55,744 nt of DNA from an uncultured Chitinophagaceae bacterium (GTDB lineage Bacteria > Bacteroidota > Bacteroidia > Chitinophagales > Chitinophagaceae). This document shows, in pieces, positions 18,328-27,306 of this stretch (the first letter of the stretch is position 1; every line of letters begins with the position of its first letter). The stretch lies in NCBI GenBank assembly GCA_937873715.1, contig CALMYJ010000034.1, forward strand, positions 1 to 55,744, written 5' to 3'. The notes under the pieces are model-generated. The model did no database searches. It was not told the origin of the DNA and saw only the letters and a program-made list of their open reading frames with translations. The position numbers were made by a program, and so were the translations under genes.

Positions 18328-19167
18328 TTATTTTAAATCGTTAATATTGATCACATCCATATCGGTATACACATAATTTTCGCCGGCCATACCCCATATA
18401 AACCCGTAATTGGAAGTACCGCAGCCACTGTGTATACTCCAGGGTGGCGATATAATGGCCTGTTCGTTACCCACCACCAGGTGCCGGGTTTCGGCAGGCT
18501 CACCCATGAGGTGTATAATTTTTTGATTTTCGGCAAGGTCGAAATAATAGTAGGCTTCCATACGCCTGTCGTGTACATGTGTGGGTATGGTATTCCATAC
18601 GCTACCTTCTTTTAATACAGTGAGGCCCATAACTACCTGGCAGCTTTTAAGGCCTTCGCTGTGTATGTATTTGTACACGGTGCGCTGGTTGGCTGTAGCT
18701 GCAGCGCCTAAATCAACCGGCGATGCTTTTTCTCTTTTCATCAGTTGCACTTTATACTCTTTATGGGCAGGTGCACTAAACAGGTAAAATTTTGCCGGGT
18801 TGTTGCGCTTAGCCGTTTTAAATTGTACTTTTTCGTTGCCCTTGCCTACATACAGGCAATCGAGTTTTCGCAAAGCATAAGCTTTATCATTTACAATCAC
18901 TTCGCCATCCCCGCCGGTATTGATGATGCCTATTTCCCTGCGTTCCAGGAAAAAGTTTGCTTTTAGTGCATCATACACCGGTAGTGCTATTTTTTTATTA
19001 ACGGGCATTACGCCGCCAATAATTACCCTGTCGTAATGGGTATACAACAGCCTGATTGTATCGGGCTGCATTACTGATTCCATTAAAAAATGCTGCCGCA
19101 GTTCATGTGTGAGCATGCCTGCGGTTTCTTTAGCGCTATGATGATACCTGATTTCCATAAAATTCAT
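18328..19167 (-). CDS. kduI: 5-keto-4-deoxyuronate isomerase (4-deoxy-L-threo-5-hexosulose-uronate ketol-isomerase)
   Basis: About 279 residues, close to the E. coli enzyme. It converts 5-keto-4-deoxyuronate, released from unsaturated uronate, to 2,5-diketo-3-deoxygluconate. Family blocks seen: YTHYDRVIIGGVMPV, FFLERREIGIINTGGDG, LDCLYVGKGNEKV, the zinc-site region NTIPTHVHDRRMEAYYYFD, and the C-terminal SPPWSIHSGCGTSNYGFIWGMAGEN. The frame extends to 19236, but ATG at 19167 shares one base with the kduD stop (TAATG) and gives the family N-terminus; ATG at 19158 is an alternative. The overlap indicates translational coupling with kduD. Confidence 0.93.
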   Translation of the reverse strand: MNFMEIRYHHSAKETAGMLTHELRQHFLMESVMQPDTIRLLYTHYDRVIIGGVMPVNKKIALPVYDALKANFFLERREIGIINTGGDGEVIVNDKAYALRKLDCLYVGKGNEKVQFKTAKRNNPAKFYLFSAPAHKEYKVQLMKREKASPVDLGAAATANQRTVYKYIHSEGLKSCQVVMGLTVLKEGSVWNTIPTHVHDRRMEAYYYFDLAENQKIIHLMGEPAETRHLVVGNEQAIISPPWSIHSGCGTSNYGFIWGMAGENYVYTDMDVININDLK

Positions 19168-19934
19168 TATCTGCCAAGCCAGCCGCCATCTACGGCCAGT
19201 ATGGTACCGTGTACGTATGCTGCTGCATCGGAGCAAAGAAATACAGCGGAGCCTTTAAAGTCGGTAGTTTCGCCCCACCTGCCGGCAGGTATCCTGTCAA
19301 GAATGGTTTTATTCCTGGCTTCGTCGGCCCGAAGCGCTGAAGTGTTGTCGGTGGAGATATACCCCGGTGCAATACCGTTTACATTCACCCCCTGAGAAGC
19401 CCATTCATTGGCAAAGGCTTTAACCAGCCCGGCAATCGCTGATTTACTTGCTGTATAACCGGGAACGGTAATACCGCCCTGGTACGAAAGCAGCGAACAT
19501 ATAAATACAATTTTACCCGATTTGCGTAGCAGCATTTCTTTACCAAACTCACGGGTAAGTATAAACTGAGCATCGAGGTTCACCGAAATCACTTTGTCCC
19601 AATATTCATCGGGATGCTCGGCAACCGGCTTGCGTAAAATCATACCGGCGTTGTTCACCAGTATGTCCACTACAGGATGGGCTGATTTCACAGTATGGAT
19701 AAAATCGTATAAGGCAGTACGATTGCTGAAGTCGGCGCTATAGGGAAAAAACTTACGGCCCAAAGCGGTTATTTCTTTTTCAGTATCACTCCCGGGCTGC
19801 AGGGAGGCGGATACACCAATGATATCTGCGCCTGCTTCCGCAAGTGCTATAGCAATCGATTTTCCTATACCCTTGTTACACCCGGTTACCAATGCCACTT
19901 TTCCTTCAAGGCTGAATAAATTCAATACTCCCAT
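19167..19934 (-). CDS. kduD: 2-deoxy-D-gluconate 3-dehydrogenase / 2-keto-3-deoxygluconate 5-dehydrogenase (SDR)
   Basis: 255 residues of the classical short-chain dehydrogenase family: cofactor site TGCNKGIG (~17-24), NNAG (~93), catalytic Ser in FICSLLSYQGG, and YTASK, with the C-terminal HGTILAVDGGWLGR typical of KduD. It reduces 2,5-diketo-3-deoxygluconate to KDG in the cytoplasm. It is the first gene of the eight-gene operon and has an unusually strong Shine-Dalgarno (GGAAAGGAG) for this phylum. An operator-like motif lies about 105 bp upstream. The SDR fold is certain; the specific activity comes from the adjacent kduI and the family pattern. Confidence 0.9.
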   Translation of the reverse strand: MGVLNLFSLEGKVALVTGCNKGIGKSIAIALAEAGADIIGVSASLQPGSDTEKEITALGRKFFPYSADFSNRTALYDFIHTVKSAHPVVDILVNNAGMILRKPVAEHPDEYWDKVISVNLDAQFILTREFGKEMLLRKSGKIVFICSLLSYQGGITVPGYTASKSAIAGLVKAFANEWASQGVNVNGIAPGYISTDNTSALRADEARNKTILDRIPAGRWGETTDFKGSAVFLCSDAAAYVHGTILAVDGGWLGR

Positions 19935-19940
19935 AATAAG

Positions 19941-19949
19941 CTCCTTTCC
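19941..19949 (-). promoter_or_regulatory. Strong Shine-Dalgarno of kduD
   Basis: Minus strand GGAAAGGAG ends 6 nt before the kduD ATG (19934). Most other genes in this window have only A/T-rich leaders, so this site suggests high translation of the first operon gene and supports the chosen start. Confidence 0.6.
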
Positions 19950-20036
19950 TATTTACTTTGCCTTGCTTTCGCCGTAAATATCAATAACAATTTTACGCCG
20001 ATTCCGCTAAGTATTCACCTTGTATATAGGTTTTTA

Positions 20037-20069
20037 TTTATGCAATCGTTCCCGACATCGGTATCGTTC
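20037..20069 (-). promoter_or_regulatory. LacI-type operator candidate upstream of kduD (site a)
   Basis: Plus-strand TTTATGCAATCGTTCCC is followed by a second half-site, GGTATCGTTC. The first part equals the sites upstream of susC and of the type-B protein at 41203 apart from one base. It lies about 105 bp upstream of the kduD ATG. Confidence 0.6.
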
Positions 20070-20300
20070 AAAAGCAGATATAATTATTTTTTTATTCGTT
20101 GGTTATGAAGCGTTTAAACAAAAAAATAATTTTGCTAAAACCCTTTAGGGTACTGGCTTTGCTGCAGTATGGCAACCGGTGCAGGTGAGGCATTTTTTTC
20201 CGTTTAACCACAACTGCCGTTACAGTATTTCCTGACCTTATGAATTAAATAACCAGTTATTTACCGGGAAAGCTGCTACCTCACCTGTATAGTTTTTATA

Positions 20301-21437
20301 CTACTGCCAGGTGCTTAACAAACCGGTGTAGCCATTCACATAAAAATTGTAGCTGCGGCTATTGTTATCCCTGTAAGCGCCTATTTTGGTATATATGGCA
20401 ATGGCTCCTCCGGCGCTGGCATCGGCAGCTATAGCTGTGCCCGGGCGAAAAATTTTGATCATCGCAATATCGGCGGGGGTAATCCAGAGGGGAATATCGG
20501 GGTCGAGCCGAATTTCGTTGAGGTACATATCGGTGACAGCTCCCCTCCATGTAAAATACCGGTTGCCGGTTTGATTGTCTGTTTCAAGGCGAAGCCCACC
20601 TACTTTAATGCTGAGATAGATAAATAAATCCGGTGCATTGGCTATTTCATCAGAACTAAGGCCATCCAAAATGATGGCATCCTGCCCCGAAAACATCCCG
20701 GTTGAATTTTCCTCGTCAAACTCCTCGAGCCTGCGGCTGGATTTAGACTTAATCACCACTTCGGGCAAAATAATTTTATACTTCAGGTTATCGGGCTTAA
20801 ACCGGTATTCGGCCGTATCTTTTGCTGTTAAGCTTCCCGGTTGGCTGCCGATTGTAATAAAACCGGTATAAGAAGCGGAGGGGGTAAAGGCTGAGTCGAG
20901 TGGTGTTTGTATGGCTATCTGTAGGTCGTTGTACTTTTTTTTAGGCCGGGAAAAAATGATAAAGCCTGAATCCTGGAAGAGGAGGTTTTTAATACTAAAT
21001 GCATAGGCGGCATTGAGTGCGGCTGTATCCAATACAGCATCTTTATCTTTTGAAATCAGCATATAATTCAGCTTTTTATCCCGCCGGGATGCATTGAGCA
21101 GCCTGCCATTCAGGGTGAAAAATTTTTTTTGCAACAGGAAGTTGAAGGCATACAGGCCATATGGCATACTGCTATCTACCACCAGCTTAGCCTGCACATA
21201 GCCGTTAATAAGTGGATAGCGGTATTTCCAGCGGCGGCCGGTTTTTACATTTTCTATCCATAGTTGTATGGTGGCTGTACGGTCGCTGCTTTTCTTTACA
21301 GGGAAATTAATGTCCATAACAAGGGTATCGCCGGGGTGAGCATTGCTATGGCTTATGCTTACCACTATACTATCCTGCACCTGTGCACAACAATAATTTG
21401 TGAGCAATACAAAAAGGGATAACCATGCATTTTTCAT
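20301..21437 (-). CDS. Secreted plug-domain-only protein (TonB-receptor-like, no barrel)
   Basis: 378 residues. A signal peptide (MKNAWLSLFVLLTNYCCAQ) is followed by an Ig/MG2-like segment (HPGDTLVMDINFPVKK ... GRRWKYRYPLINGYVQAKLV). The C-terminal third resembles a TonB-dependent receptor plug: LPEVVIKSKSSR, NAPDLFIYLSIKVGGL, TWRGAVTDMYLNEI, ADIAMIKIFRPG and ASAGGAIAIYTK. The frame stops there, with no room for a beta-barrel. Bacteroidota genomes carry similar MG2-plus-plug proteins, usually as the N-terminal part of longer receptors. It lies downstream of susD but beyond a terminator (21487-21514). It may be a free-standing plug-like periplasmic protein or a truncated receptor; function unknown. 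Confidence 0.65.
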   Translation of the reverse strand: MKNAWLSLFVLLTNYCCAQVQDSIVVSISHSNAHPGDTLVMDINFPVKKSSDRTATIQLWIENVKTGRRWKYRYPLINGYVQAKLVVDSSMPYGLYAFNFLLQKKFFTLNGRLLNASRRDKKLNYMLISKDKDAVLDTAALNAAYAFSIKNLLFQDSGFIIFSRPKKKYNDLQIAIQTPLDSAFTPSASYTGFITIGSQPGSLTAKDTAEYRFKPDNLKYKIILPEVVIKSKSSRRLEEFDEENSTGMFSGQDAIILDGLSSDEIANAPDLFIYLSIKVGGLRLETDNQTGNRYFTWRGAVTDMYLNEIRLDPDIPLWITPADIAMIKIFRPGTAIAADASAGGAIAIYTKIGAYRDNNSRSYNFYVNGYTGLLSTWQ

Positions 21438-21486
21438 TGGGCTGTAAATTAAACCAAGAAGCTAAACTACCGTTTACCACTATTAA

Positions 21487-21514
21487 AAAAGCTGCATCTG
21501 GTGATGCAGCTTTT
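21487..21514 (-). terminator. Terminator downstream of susCD
   Basis: AAAAGCTGCATC (21487-21498), loop TGGT, GATGCAGCTTTT (21503-21514): a perfect stem flanked by A/T runs on both sides. It lies 25 bp after the susD stop and could act in either direction. Confidence 0.85.
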
Positions 21515-21538
21515 ATTTTTTTATAACACTACTAAAAA

Positions 21539-23341
21539 TTAATAGTTGGGATTTTGGCTCAGGTTAGGGTTTGAGCCTCTTGTAACCTGTGGTATGGGTA
21601 ACAACTCTGCCTTACCTGTGTTAAACCCGATGGCATACCGGGCCAGTATTGTAGTGGTAATGCTTGAACCTATCCAGCTAATCCTGGTGGATGCTGGTGG
21701 TGCTTCGGCGGTTGGTGGTGCCGGCTCGTACAAGGAGGTTGTCCAGATACTACCATCATCGGCAGTAGTGCCGGTACGATAATACATGCTGGTAGGAAAG
21801 CCTTCGTATGGCCCTTCACGCAATTCCATTAATTGTAACTTAGCCCTTGTTTCGTCAATTTTAGATTTTAACAGGTTCCAGCGCAACAAATCGTATTTAC
21901 GCAAACCTTCGCCACAAAATTCAAAGGAGCGTTCGTTTACTACCGTATTAAAGAAATCTGTTTTGCTGAGGCCGGGTGTGGCATCAATTGCAGATGGGGC
22001 ATCGATGGATAAACCAAAGCCGCGGCGACGTACTTTATTTAAAGCTTCGTAAGCGGCAGGTGTTGGGCCGTTTAATTCATTCTCTGCTTCTGCAAACATC
22101 AGCAACACATCAGCATAACGTATCAACTGCCATTTTAAACTAAAATATTGAGCCGCATCTGAGGGAGATGGCGCAGGGTTGGTAATCCAGTCTCTTCTCC
22201 ATTTACCATCGTTTAATGCTGTTGGGCCCTGGGCTACTTTTGTTACACCATCGGGCTGTACATTATAAGGTGCAACATTTACATCCCGACGCTGGTCCAG
22301 CGGATTATACGCATAATAGTGCGTAGGCAGTACCAGTACGCCCCTGTTGCCAAAGCCACTTACTGTAGGCCCGTTGTAGTAGCCCATTTTCGAATCGGCA
22401 CGGGCGGCTAAACCTATTGCCCCTACCTGGAACATTAATTCGTTGTGCGGATCTACCACAGCACGGCCACATACCTGGTTTTTCCATAAATCTTTATAAC
22501 TGGGGTTAAGCTGGTGCACACCGGCAGCCATTATTTCGGCACATTCATCCCTGGCTATCTGGTAGTATTGCTGGTAATCGGGCCTGCGTTCGATAGTACC
22601 ATTTTGACGTAAAGCATACCCCCCCCTGAACAAAGCAATTCTTGCTCTTAATGCTTTGGCTGTGCCCTTGGTGATACGTTCATCGGGCTGATCGCCAATG
22701 GTAGATAACTGGTTGGCCCAGGGCATTAAATCTTCTGCTTCTTTTAAGTCTGCTATAATTTGATCATAAAGGCTGTCCTGGCTAATCCTGCGTGGCGTTG
22801 GGTCTAATATAGCCAGTGTTGAAGCAGGCAGAAAATGTGCCGGCAAATCACCCCAGTTTTTGATGGCTTCGTGGTAAAACTGTGCCCTTAAAGTGAGGGC
22901 CTCTCCAAGCATACGACGCAGTTTGCCTTTTTCGATATCACTACCGCTGATGTATGCATCCATTTTGGGAATATTGACAATACAGATATTGGCATATTCG
23001 ATGCCCCTGAACAATTGTTCAAAAGGACGTTGTATTTCAATATTGGCCGGGGTAACTATATAGCGGGCAATATCCCTGCGGCCATTATCGTCGCCGCCGG
23101 AGGGACCGAATGTTTCATCGGTATCCAGGGGAAAATACAGGCTTAAAACTTTTCCGTAACCCTGATCGCCGGTAAGTTGTGCATACACGCCAGCTATAGC
23201 ATGAAAAACGGATTCGGAGTTTTTGAATACTACATCTGGACCTACTTCGGTTATAGGATACTTGTCCAGAAATTTTTTGCAAGACAACAATGTTGTTGTC
23301 ATCATAAAAATTCCAAGGCTGTATAGTGTTATCTTTTTCAT
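21539..23341 (-). CDS. SusD/RagB-family outer-membrane glycan-binding lipoprotein
   Basis: About 600 residues from ATG at 23341. The lipoprotein signal MKKITLYSLGIFMMTTTLLSC places the lipidated Cys at position 21. The family pattern is clear: an N-terminal tetratricopeptide-like helical part (KFLDKYPITEVGPDVVFKN, FRGIEYANICIVNIPKM, GEALTLRAQFYHEAIKNWGD) and the C-terminal RYADVLLMFAEAENELNG, VRRRGFGL and ERSFEFCGEGLRKYDLLRWN. It should cap the SusC channel at the cell surface and bind pectic oligosaccharides. It starts 34 bp after susC and is followed by a terminator. The ligand is inferred from the surrounding pectinases. Confidence 0.95.
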   Translation of the reverse strand: MKKITLYSLGIFMMTTTLLSCKKFLDKYPITEVGPDVVFKNSESVFHAIAGVYAQLTGDQGYGKVLSLYFPLDTDETFGPSGGDDNGRRDIARYIVTPANIEIQRPFEQLFRGIEYANICIVNIPKMDAYISGSDIEKGKLRRMLGEALTLRAQFYHEAIKNWGDLPAHFLPASTLAILDPTPRRISQDSLYDQIIADLKEAEDLMPWANQLSTIGDQPDERITKGTAKALRARIALFRGGYALRQNGTIERRPDYQQYYQIARDECAEIMAAGVHQLNPSYKDLWKNQVCGRAVVDPHNELMFQVGAIGLAARADSKMGYYNGPTVSGFGNRGVLVLPTHYYAYNPLDQRRDVNVAPYNVQPDGVTKVAQGPTALNDGKWRRDWITNPAPSPSDAAQYFSLKWQLIRYADVLLMFAEAENELNGPTPAAYEALNKVRRRGFGLSIDAPSAIDATPGLSKTDFFNTVVNERSFEFCGEGLRKYDLLRWNLLKSKIDETRAKLQLMELREGPYEGFPTSMYYRTGTTADDGSIWTTSLYEPAPPTAEAPPASTRISWIGSSITTTILARYAIGFNTGKAELLPIPQVTRGSNPNLSQNPNY

Positions 23342-23375
23342 ATCAAACAAGATTTAAAATCAACTCAACAAAAAA

Positions 23376-26300
23376 TTAAAACGATGCATTAATACCAAAC
23401 ATATAGAACCTGTTGCGGGGGTAGGGCGAATAATCCACACCGGGTGAAAGGGCGCCTCTACGGGTGCTTACTTCAGGATCGTACCCTGTATATTTGGTAA
23501 ACACATGCAGGTTATTAGCCGTTAAATACATCCGTAGTTTTTTGATACCTACCCGGCGCAGGCTACTGGCCAAAAAGTTGTACCCGATGCTAACGTTATT
23601 TATCCTGAGGAAGGAGCCGTCTTCAATAGCCCAGGAATGTAACTGGAAGGCTGCACCAGAACCCCTGATTGGGCTCCAAATGGTAGCATTGGCATTAATT
23701 TGTCGCAATGTTTCTGGGTCGGTAACCCTTTCGCCACTGGCATCTATATTCTTCCAGCGGTCACGCATAATACCCAGTAAGTTTGATGCAGGGGTATATC
23801 CATTGGTAAACTCTACTTTATTGGCATTCATTACACTGTTACCATACACAAAGTTCAGGAAGACACTAAAGTCCCAGTTTTTGTAGGTAAACTGCTGGTT
23901 AAGCCCACCGGAAAACTTAGGCTGTGCATTACCAATTATGGTGGCATCATTATCCAGGTCAATTTTACCATCCCCATTTAAATCTTTATAACGGATAGTG
24001 CCCGGTACTACATTTATATCACCAACGAGACCTCCATTAGTTGGTATGCCATCTTTTAAGGTATACTGTTGTGTAGTGGGGTTGTAATTAAAATCGTCTA
24101 CTTTATAAAAACCATCCGTAACGAGACCGTACATAGAACCTACCGGCTTACCAACCTGGGCTACAAAATCGAAGTATTGGGTAGAAATACCCCAGCCGGA
24201 GTAAACAGGTATCATATTTTGACCGGGGCCAAGGGCTACAATAATATTACGGTTAGAAGTAAGGTTGAATGTGGCATTCCAGCTAAATTGTTTTTTGCGG
24301 ATAATGGTACCATTTAATTGTACTTCTATGCCACGGTTACGGGTTTCTCCCACATTTTGTATCTGACTGGTATACCCATAGCTTGAGGCAATGGGCACAT
24401 CCAACAGTAAATCTCTTGTATTATTCTGGTATACATCCACGGTTAACCCCAGTCGGTCGTTAAACAGGGAGATGTCTATACCAATATTTTTACTCACTGT
24501 TGTTTCCCACCGGGTTAAATCATTAGCCAGTGATGTTGGGGTAGCGCCATATACATTTTGATTATTCAGGCCATAATAATATGTGTGGGCACTGGCAGAG
24601 GTAAAATTGGGCATATACAGGTAATCTGCAATACGGTTATTACCTACGGTACCATAGCTTAGCCTGAGTTTTAAATCGCTAACTGCGTAAGCTTTGTCCA
24701 TAAATTTTTCCTTAGAAATTCTCCAGGCAAATGAACCGGAAGGGAAATAGCCCCAACGCCTTCCTGGAGCAAATTTAGAAGAGCCGTCTGCACGCATGTT
24801 GAAGGAGAAAATATATTTCTTACTCAGGGTATAGTTAACCCTTGAGAAGAAAGAGAGTAAGGAAGACTCTTCTTGTCTTTTGAATGGGAATCCAACAAAT
24901 GACTCACCAAGTCCCAATTGATCAAAAGCATCTTTTTCGCTGATGAAATTAGGGAAATACCTAAGCTGGCGATTGGCAATATCTCTTTTGAAAAGCACAA
25001 TTTCCTGGCCAAGCACTACATCAAAATCATGGCGCTTGCGGTAATTGTTTAGTTTATAGGTCAATACGTTTGAGTTAGTAAACTGGCGCCTTAAATTAGA
25101 ATCAAGCCGCACCACCGGCATTTCGCTGCCAAAAAGCCTTGAGATAGAGGATACCGAGTCGCTAAAGTGGCGATCCACTAGTTGCGACCTTTCGTAACCA
25201 ACCGTTGTTTTAAAGGTGAGGCGTTTATTGATATTATAGCTTACATAGCCCGTAAGGTTATACGCATTAGTTGTTTTAAGCCTGTATTCGGCTGCATTCA
25301 ACTGTAAAGGATTAATCAGGAAAAGCCCGTTACCCGGATTCTCATCTTCACCGGCATCATCAAATGGATCTTCAATACCCTCTCTTAAGAAAGGACGAAA
25401 CTTAATGATATTACGCAGCCTGTTATAAGAAGAACTCCGCTCGTCTGACACACCAGCGCCCATTACATTCTGGTTGTTGTAACGGCCGGTTACACCAAAC
25501 TTAATATTCTTGGCCGGCTTGATATCAATTTTTGCGTTAAAGAGGTTACGTTTATAGTCCGAACGTAACAGGATGGCCCTTTCGTAGTTATTGGTATAAC
25601 CAGCGGTAAAAGTGGTTACATTATTACCCCCGCTCACAGATATATTGTTGTTAGCTACTATACCGGTACGGCCCATAATTTCATCCTGCCAGTTTACCAT
25701 AGGGCGCTGCTTATACACCTGCAGGGTATCAAAACTGGAGCCAAATCTATTGATAAAATTATTCCTGTCGTTGATATTATAGCTTGATCTTTCCCAATCC
25801 CACTCAATCATTTCATAGGGATCTAATACATCGAGTTTCCTGTACAGTTTTTTAATACCAATGGCTGTATTGAAATTTACGGTAAGCTTACCCTGGCGGG
25901 CATTTTTAGTAGTTACAATAATTACCCCGTTGGCACCACGGGCACCATAAATAGCCGTAGCCGCCGCATCTTTCAATACGTCGATACTTTGGATATCCTG
26001 CGGTGCGATGGTTGATAAGCCGTTATCCACCTGAACGCCATCCACAATATACAGCGGGTCGTTGCTTTGGGTAATGGATCCTCCGCCACGTACGGTAATT
26101 TTTACATCCGCATCGGGGGCACCTTCTGAAGTAGTTACCTGCACACCGGCAAGGCGGCCTGTCAATGCTTCGGAAGCATTGTTGATTGGCATATCCTTAA
26201 TATCTTTGGCAGTGATGGAGGAAACGGCACTGGAAACTTCTTTTTTCTTTAAAGTGCCATAACCCACATTCACCACTACTTCGTCCTGCACTATTACATC

Positions 26301-26591
26301 CTGTTCCAGTTTGATACTCACTTCTGTTTTACCATTAGTGGTAACCACCGACGATTTATATCCAACTGCAGAAATAATTAAATCATACTTATCTGCTTCT
26401 TTTATGGAAATGGAAAAATGCCCAGCGGCATCTGTTTGTGTACCTTTTTTTGCGCCTTTGGCAAATACACTCACTCCCTTAATAGGAGCACCCGTTTCGT
26501 CGGTAATAGTACCCTTGATGGTTTGATTTTGTGCAAAAGCCGTAACAGAAAATGAAAAAAGGAAAAATAATACAACTGCCAGTTTGTTCAT
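23376..26591 (-). CDS. SusC/RagA-family TonB-dependent outer-membrane transporter
   Basis: 1071 residues, full length. Order: signal peptide (MNKLAVVLFFLFSFSVTAFAQ); carboxypeptidase-regulatory-like domain (IKGTITDETGAPIKGVSV ... GHFSIS); TonB box region (DEVVVNVGYGTLKKKEVSSA); plug (EALTGRLAGVQVTTSEGAPD, DPLYIVDGVQVDNG, IQSIDVLKDAAATAIYGARG, ANGVIIVTTK); then a beta-barrel ending in an aromatic residue (RNRFYMFGINASF). It imports oligosaccharides captured by the adjacent SusD using TonB energy. Two operator-like sites lie upstream, at 26732-26760 and more weakly at 26621-26643. Confidence 0.96.
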   Translation of the reverse strand: MNKLAVVLFFLFSFSVTAFAQNQTIKGTITDETGAPIKGVSVFAKGAKKGTQTDAAGHFSISIKEADKYDLIISAVGYKSSVVTTNGKTEVSIKLEQDVIVQDEVVVNVGYGTLKKKEVSSAVSSITAKDIKDMPINNASEALTGRLAGVQVTTSEGAPDADVKITVRGGGSITQSNDPLYIVDGVQVDNGLSTIAPQDIQSIDVLKDAAATAIYGARGANGVIIVTTKNARQGKLTVNFNTAIGIKKLYRKLDVLDPYEMIEWDWERSSYNINDRNNFINRFGSSFDTLQVYKQRPMVNWQDEIMGRTGIVANNNISVSGGNNVTTFTAGYTNNYERAILLRSDYKRNLFNAKIDIKPAKNIKFGVTGRYNNQNVMGAGVSDERSSSYNRLRNIIKFRPFLREGIEDPFDDAGEDENPGNGLFLINPLQLNAAEYRLKTTNAYNLTGYVSYNINKRLTFKTTVGYERSQLVDRHFSDSVSSISRLFGSEMPVVRLDSNLRRQFTNSNVLTYKLNNYRKRHDFDVVLGQEIVLFKRDIANRQLRYFPNFISEKDAFDQLGLGESFVGFPFKRQEESSLLSFFSRVNYTLSKKYIFSFNMRADGSSKFAPGRRWGYFPSGSFAWRISKEKFMDKAYAVSDLKLRLSYGTVGNNRIADYLYMPNFTSASAHTYYYGLNNQNVYGATPTSLANDLTRWETTVSKNIGIDISLFNDRLGLTVDVYQNNTRDLLLDVPIASSYGYTSQIQNVGETRNRGIEVQLNGTIIRKKQFSWNATFNLTSNRNIIVALGPGQNMIPVYSGWGISTQYFDFVAQVGKPVGSMYGLVTDGFYKVDDFNYNPTTQQYTLKDGIPTNGGLVGDINVVPGTIRYKDLNGDGKIDLDNDATIIGNAQPKFSGGLNQQFTYKNWDFSVFLNFVYGNSVMNANKVEFTNGYTPASNLLGIMRDRWKNIDASGERVTDPETLRQINANATIWSPIRGSGAAFQLHSWAIEDGSFLRINNVSIGYNFLASSLRRVGIKKLRMYLTANNLHVFTKYTGYDPEVSTRRGALSPGVDYSPYPRNRFYMFGINASF

Positions 26592-26620
26592 ATAGCAATA
26601 TTTGTTGGAGAGATTAAAAT

Positions 26621-26643
26621 TTTATGCAACCGTTTTACCGATT
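26621..26643 (-). promoter_or_regulatory. Secondary operator-like site in the susC leader
   Basis: TTTATGCAACCGTTTTACCG resembles the main site but carries two extra bases in the centre. It ends about 30 bp before the susC ATG, where bound repressor could block transcription. It is a weak match and could be a decayed copy. Confidence 0.35.
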
Positions 26644-26731
26644 TAAGACACATATTTTGAGCATTATGCTGCAAAACAGGGGTCAATATTACTGTGTTTT
26701 TGGGGGCTTAGTCCCTGTTTAAATGGGTATT

Positions 26732-26760
26732 TTTATGCAATCGTTGCCGATAACGACAAG
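26732..26760 (-). promoter_or_regulatory. LacI-type operator candidate upstream of susC (site b)
   Basis: TTTATGCAATCGTTGCC is followed by GATAACGACAAG, giving an inverted CGTT...AACG core. The first 17 bases are identical to site d at 46051. It lies about 140 bp upstream of the susC ATG. Confidence 0.65.
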
Positions 26761-26868
26761 CAGTGCCCCTGCTTATTTTAATGGTAACCGCATATTTTTA
26801 AATCCCATAAAAATATTATTGGTTATAGATGCACTATAGCTAAATAATTCACAAGCAGGTTATAAAAA

Positions 26869-27306
26869 TTACTGTCGCTTTACTGCCTGTCGGGCTAATA
26901 ATTTCCAGGCACTTTTGTGCTTGTGCCATACCAGTATTATGCTAAGCTTTACTTCGCCGGGCTTTCCATTATCGTTGGTTACTGCATCCAGCTTATGTCG
27001 CACAATAGCAGTTTTGCCGGCTATTGCTATAGTTTGGTCGGTGAGTGTGATGGATACAAAATCGCTGCGGCCACTTACAATTTTTCCCACAAAGTCTTTT
27101 TTATCATCAATAGCGCCGCCAGAATGACCATAACTCAATTGCTCGTCGGCCAGGATTGTAAGTGCCAGCGAATCGGCATTAATCATGGCCAGCCGCATTT
27201 GTTCCACAGCGGCGGCAACTGCAGCTTCATCTTTATGCTGTGCCTTAGCTGGCGCTGCACACAAAAAAAATACAATAAGCAGCAGGTTGAATGTACACTT
27301 TTTCAT
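26869..27306 (-). CDS. Small secreted NTF2-like (DUF4440/SnoaL-type) protein
   Basis: About 145 residues from ATG at 27306 (MKKCTFNLLLIVFFLCAAPAKAQ, signal peptide). A longer non-ATG frame to 27354 lacks a sensible N-terminus. The mature part has the cone-fold pattern of DUF4440 proteins: VAAAVEQMRLAMINADSLAL, ADEQLSYGHSGG, KKDFVGKIVSGRSDFVSITL, TAIVRHKLDAV, and a final VWHKHKSAWKLLARQAVKR. Such proteins are small ligand-binding or lyase-like folds with varied roles. It follows the GH43 gene by 143 bp on the same strand and precedes the susC promoter region. The substrate is unknown. Confidence 0.75.
   Translation of the reverse strand: MKKCTFNLLLIVFFLCAAPAKAQHKDEAAVAAAVEQMRLAMINADSLALTILADEQLSYGHSGGAIDDKKDFVGKIVSGRSDFVSITLTDQTIAIAGKTAIVRHKLDAVTNDNGKPGEVKLSIILVWHKHKSAWKLLARQAVKRQ

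Larger units (their letters stand above)
19935..20300. other. Intergenic region upstream of the kduD operon
   Basis: 366 bp without a credible gene. It holds the kduD ribosome-binding site, the operator-like site at 20037-20069 and A/T-rich sequence. A 9-bp inverted repeat (CAGGTGAGG at 20182-20190, CCTCACCTG at 20279-20287) has arms about 90 bp apart, too far for a convincing terminator. No RNA gene is visible. Confidence 0.6.

Noticed and set aside
20182..20287. CAGGTGAGG / CCTCACCTG inverted repeat
   Set aside because: The arms are almost 90 bp apart with no T run; probably chance, not a terminator or mobile-element end.
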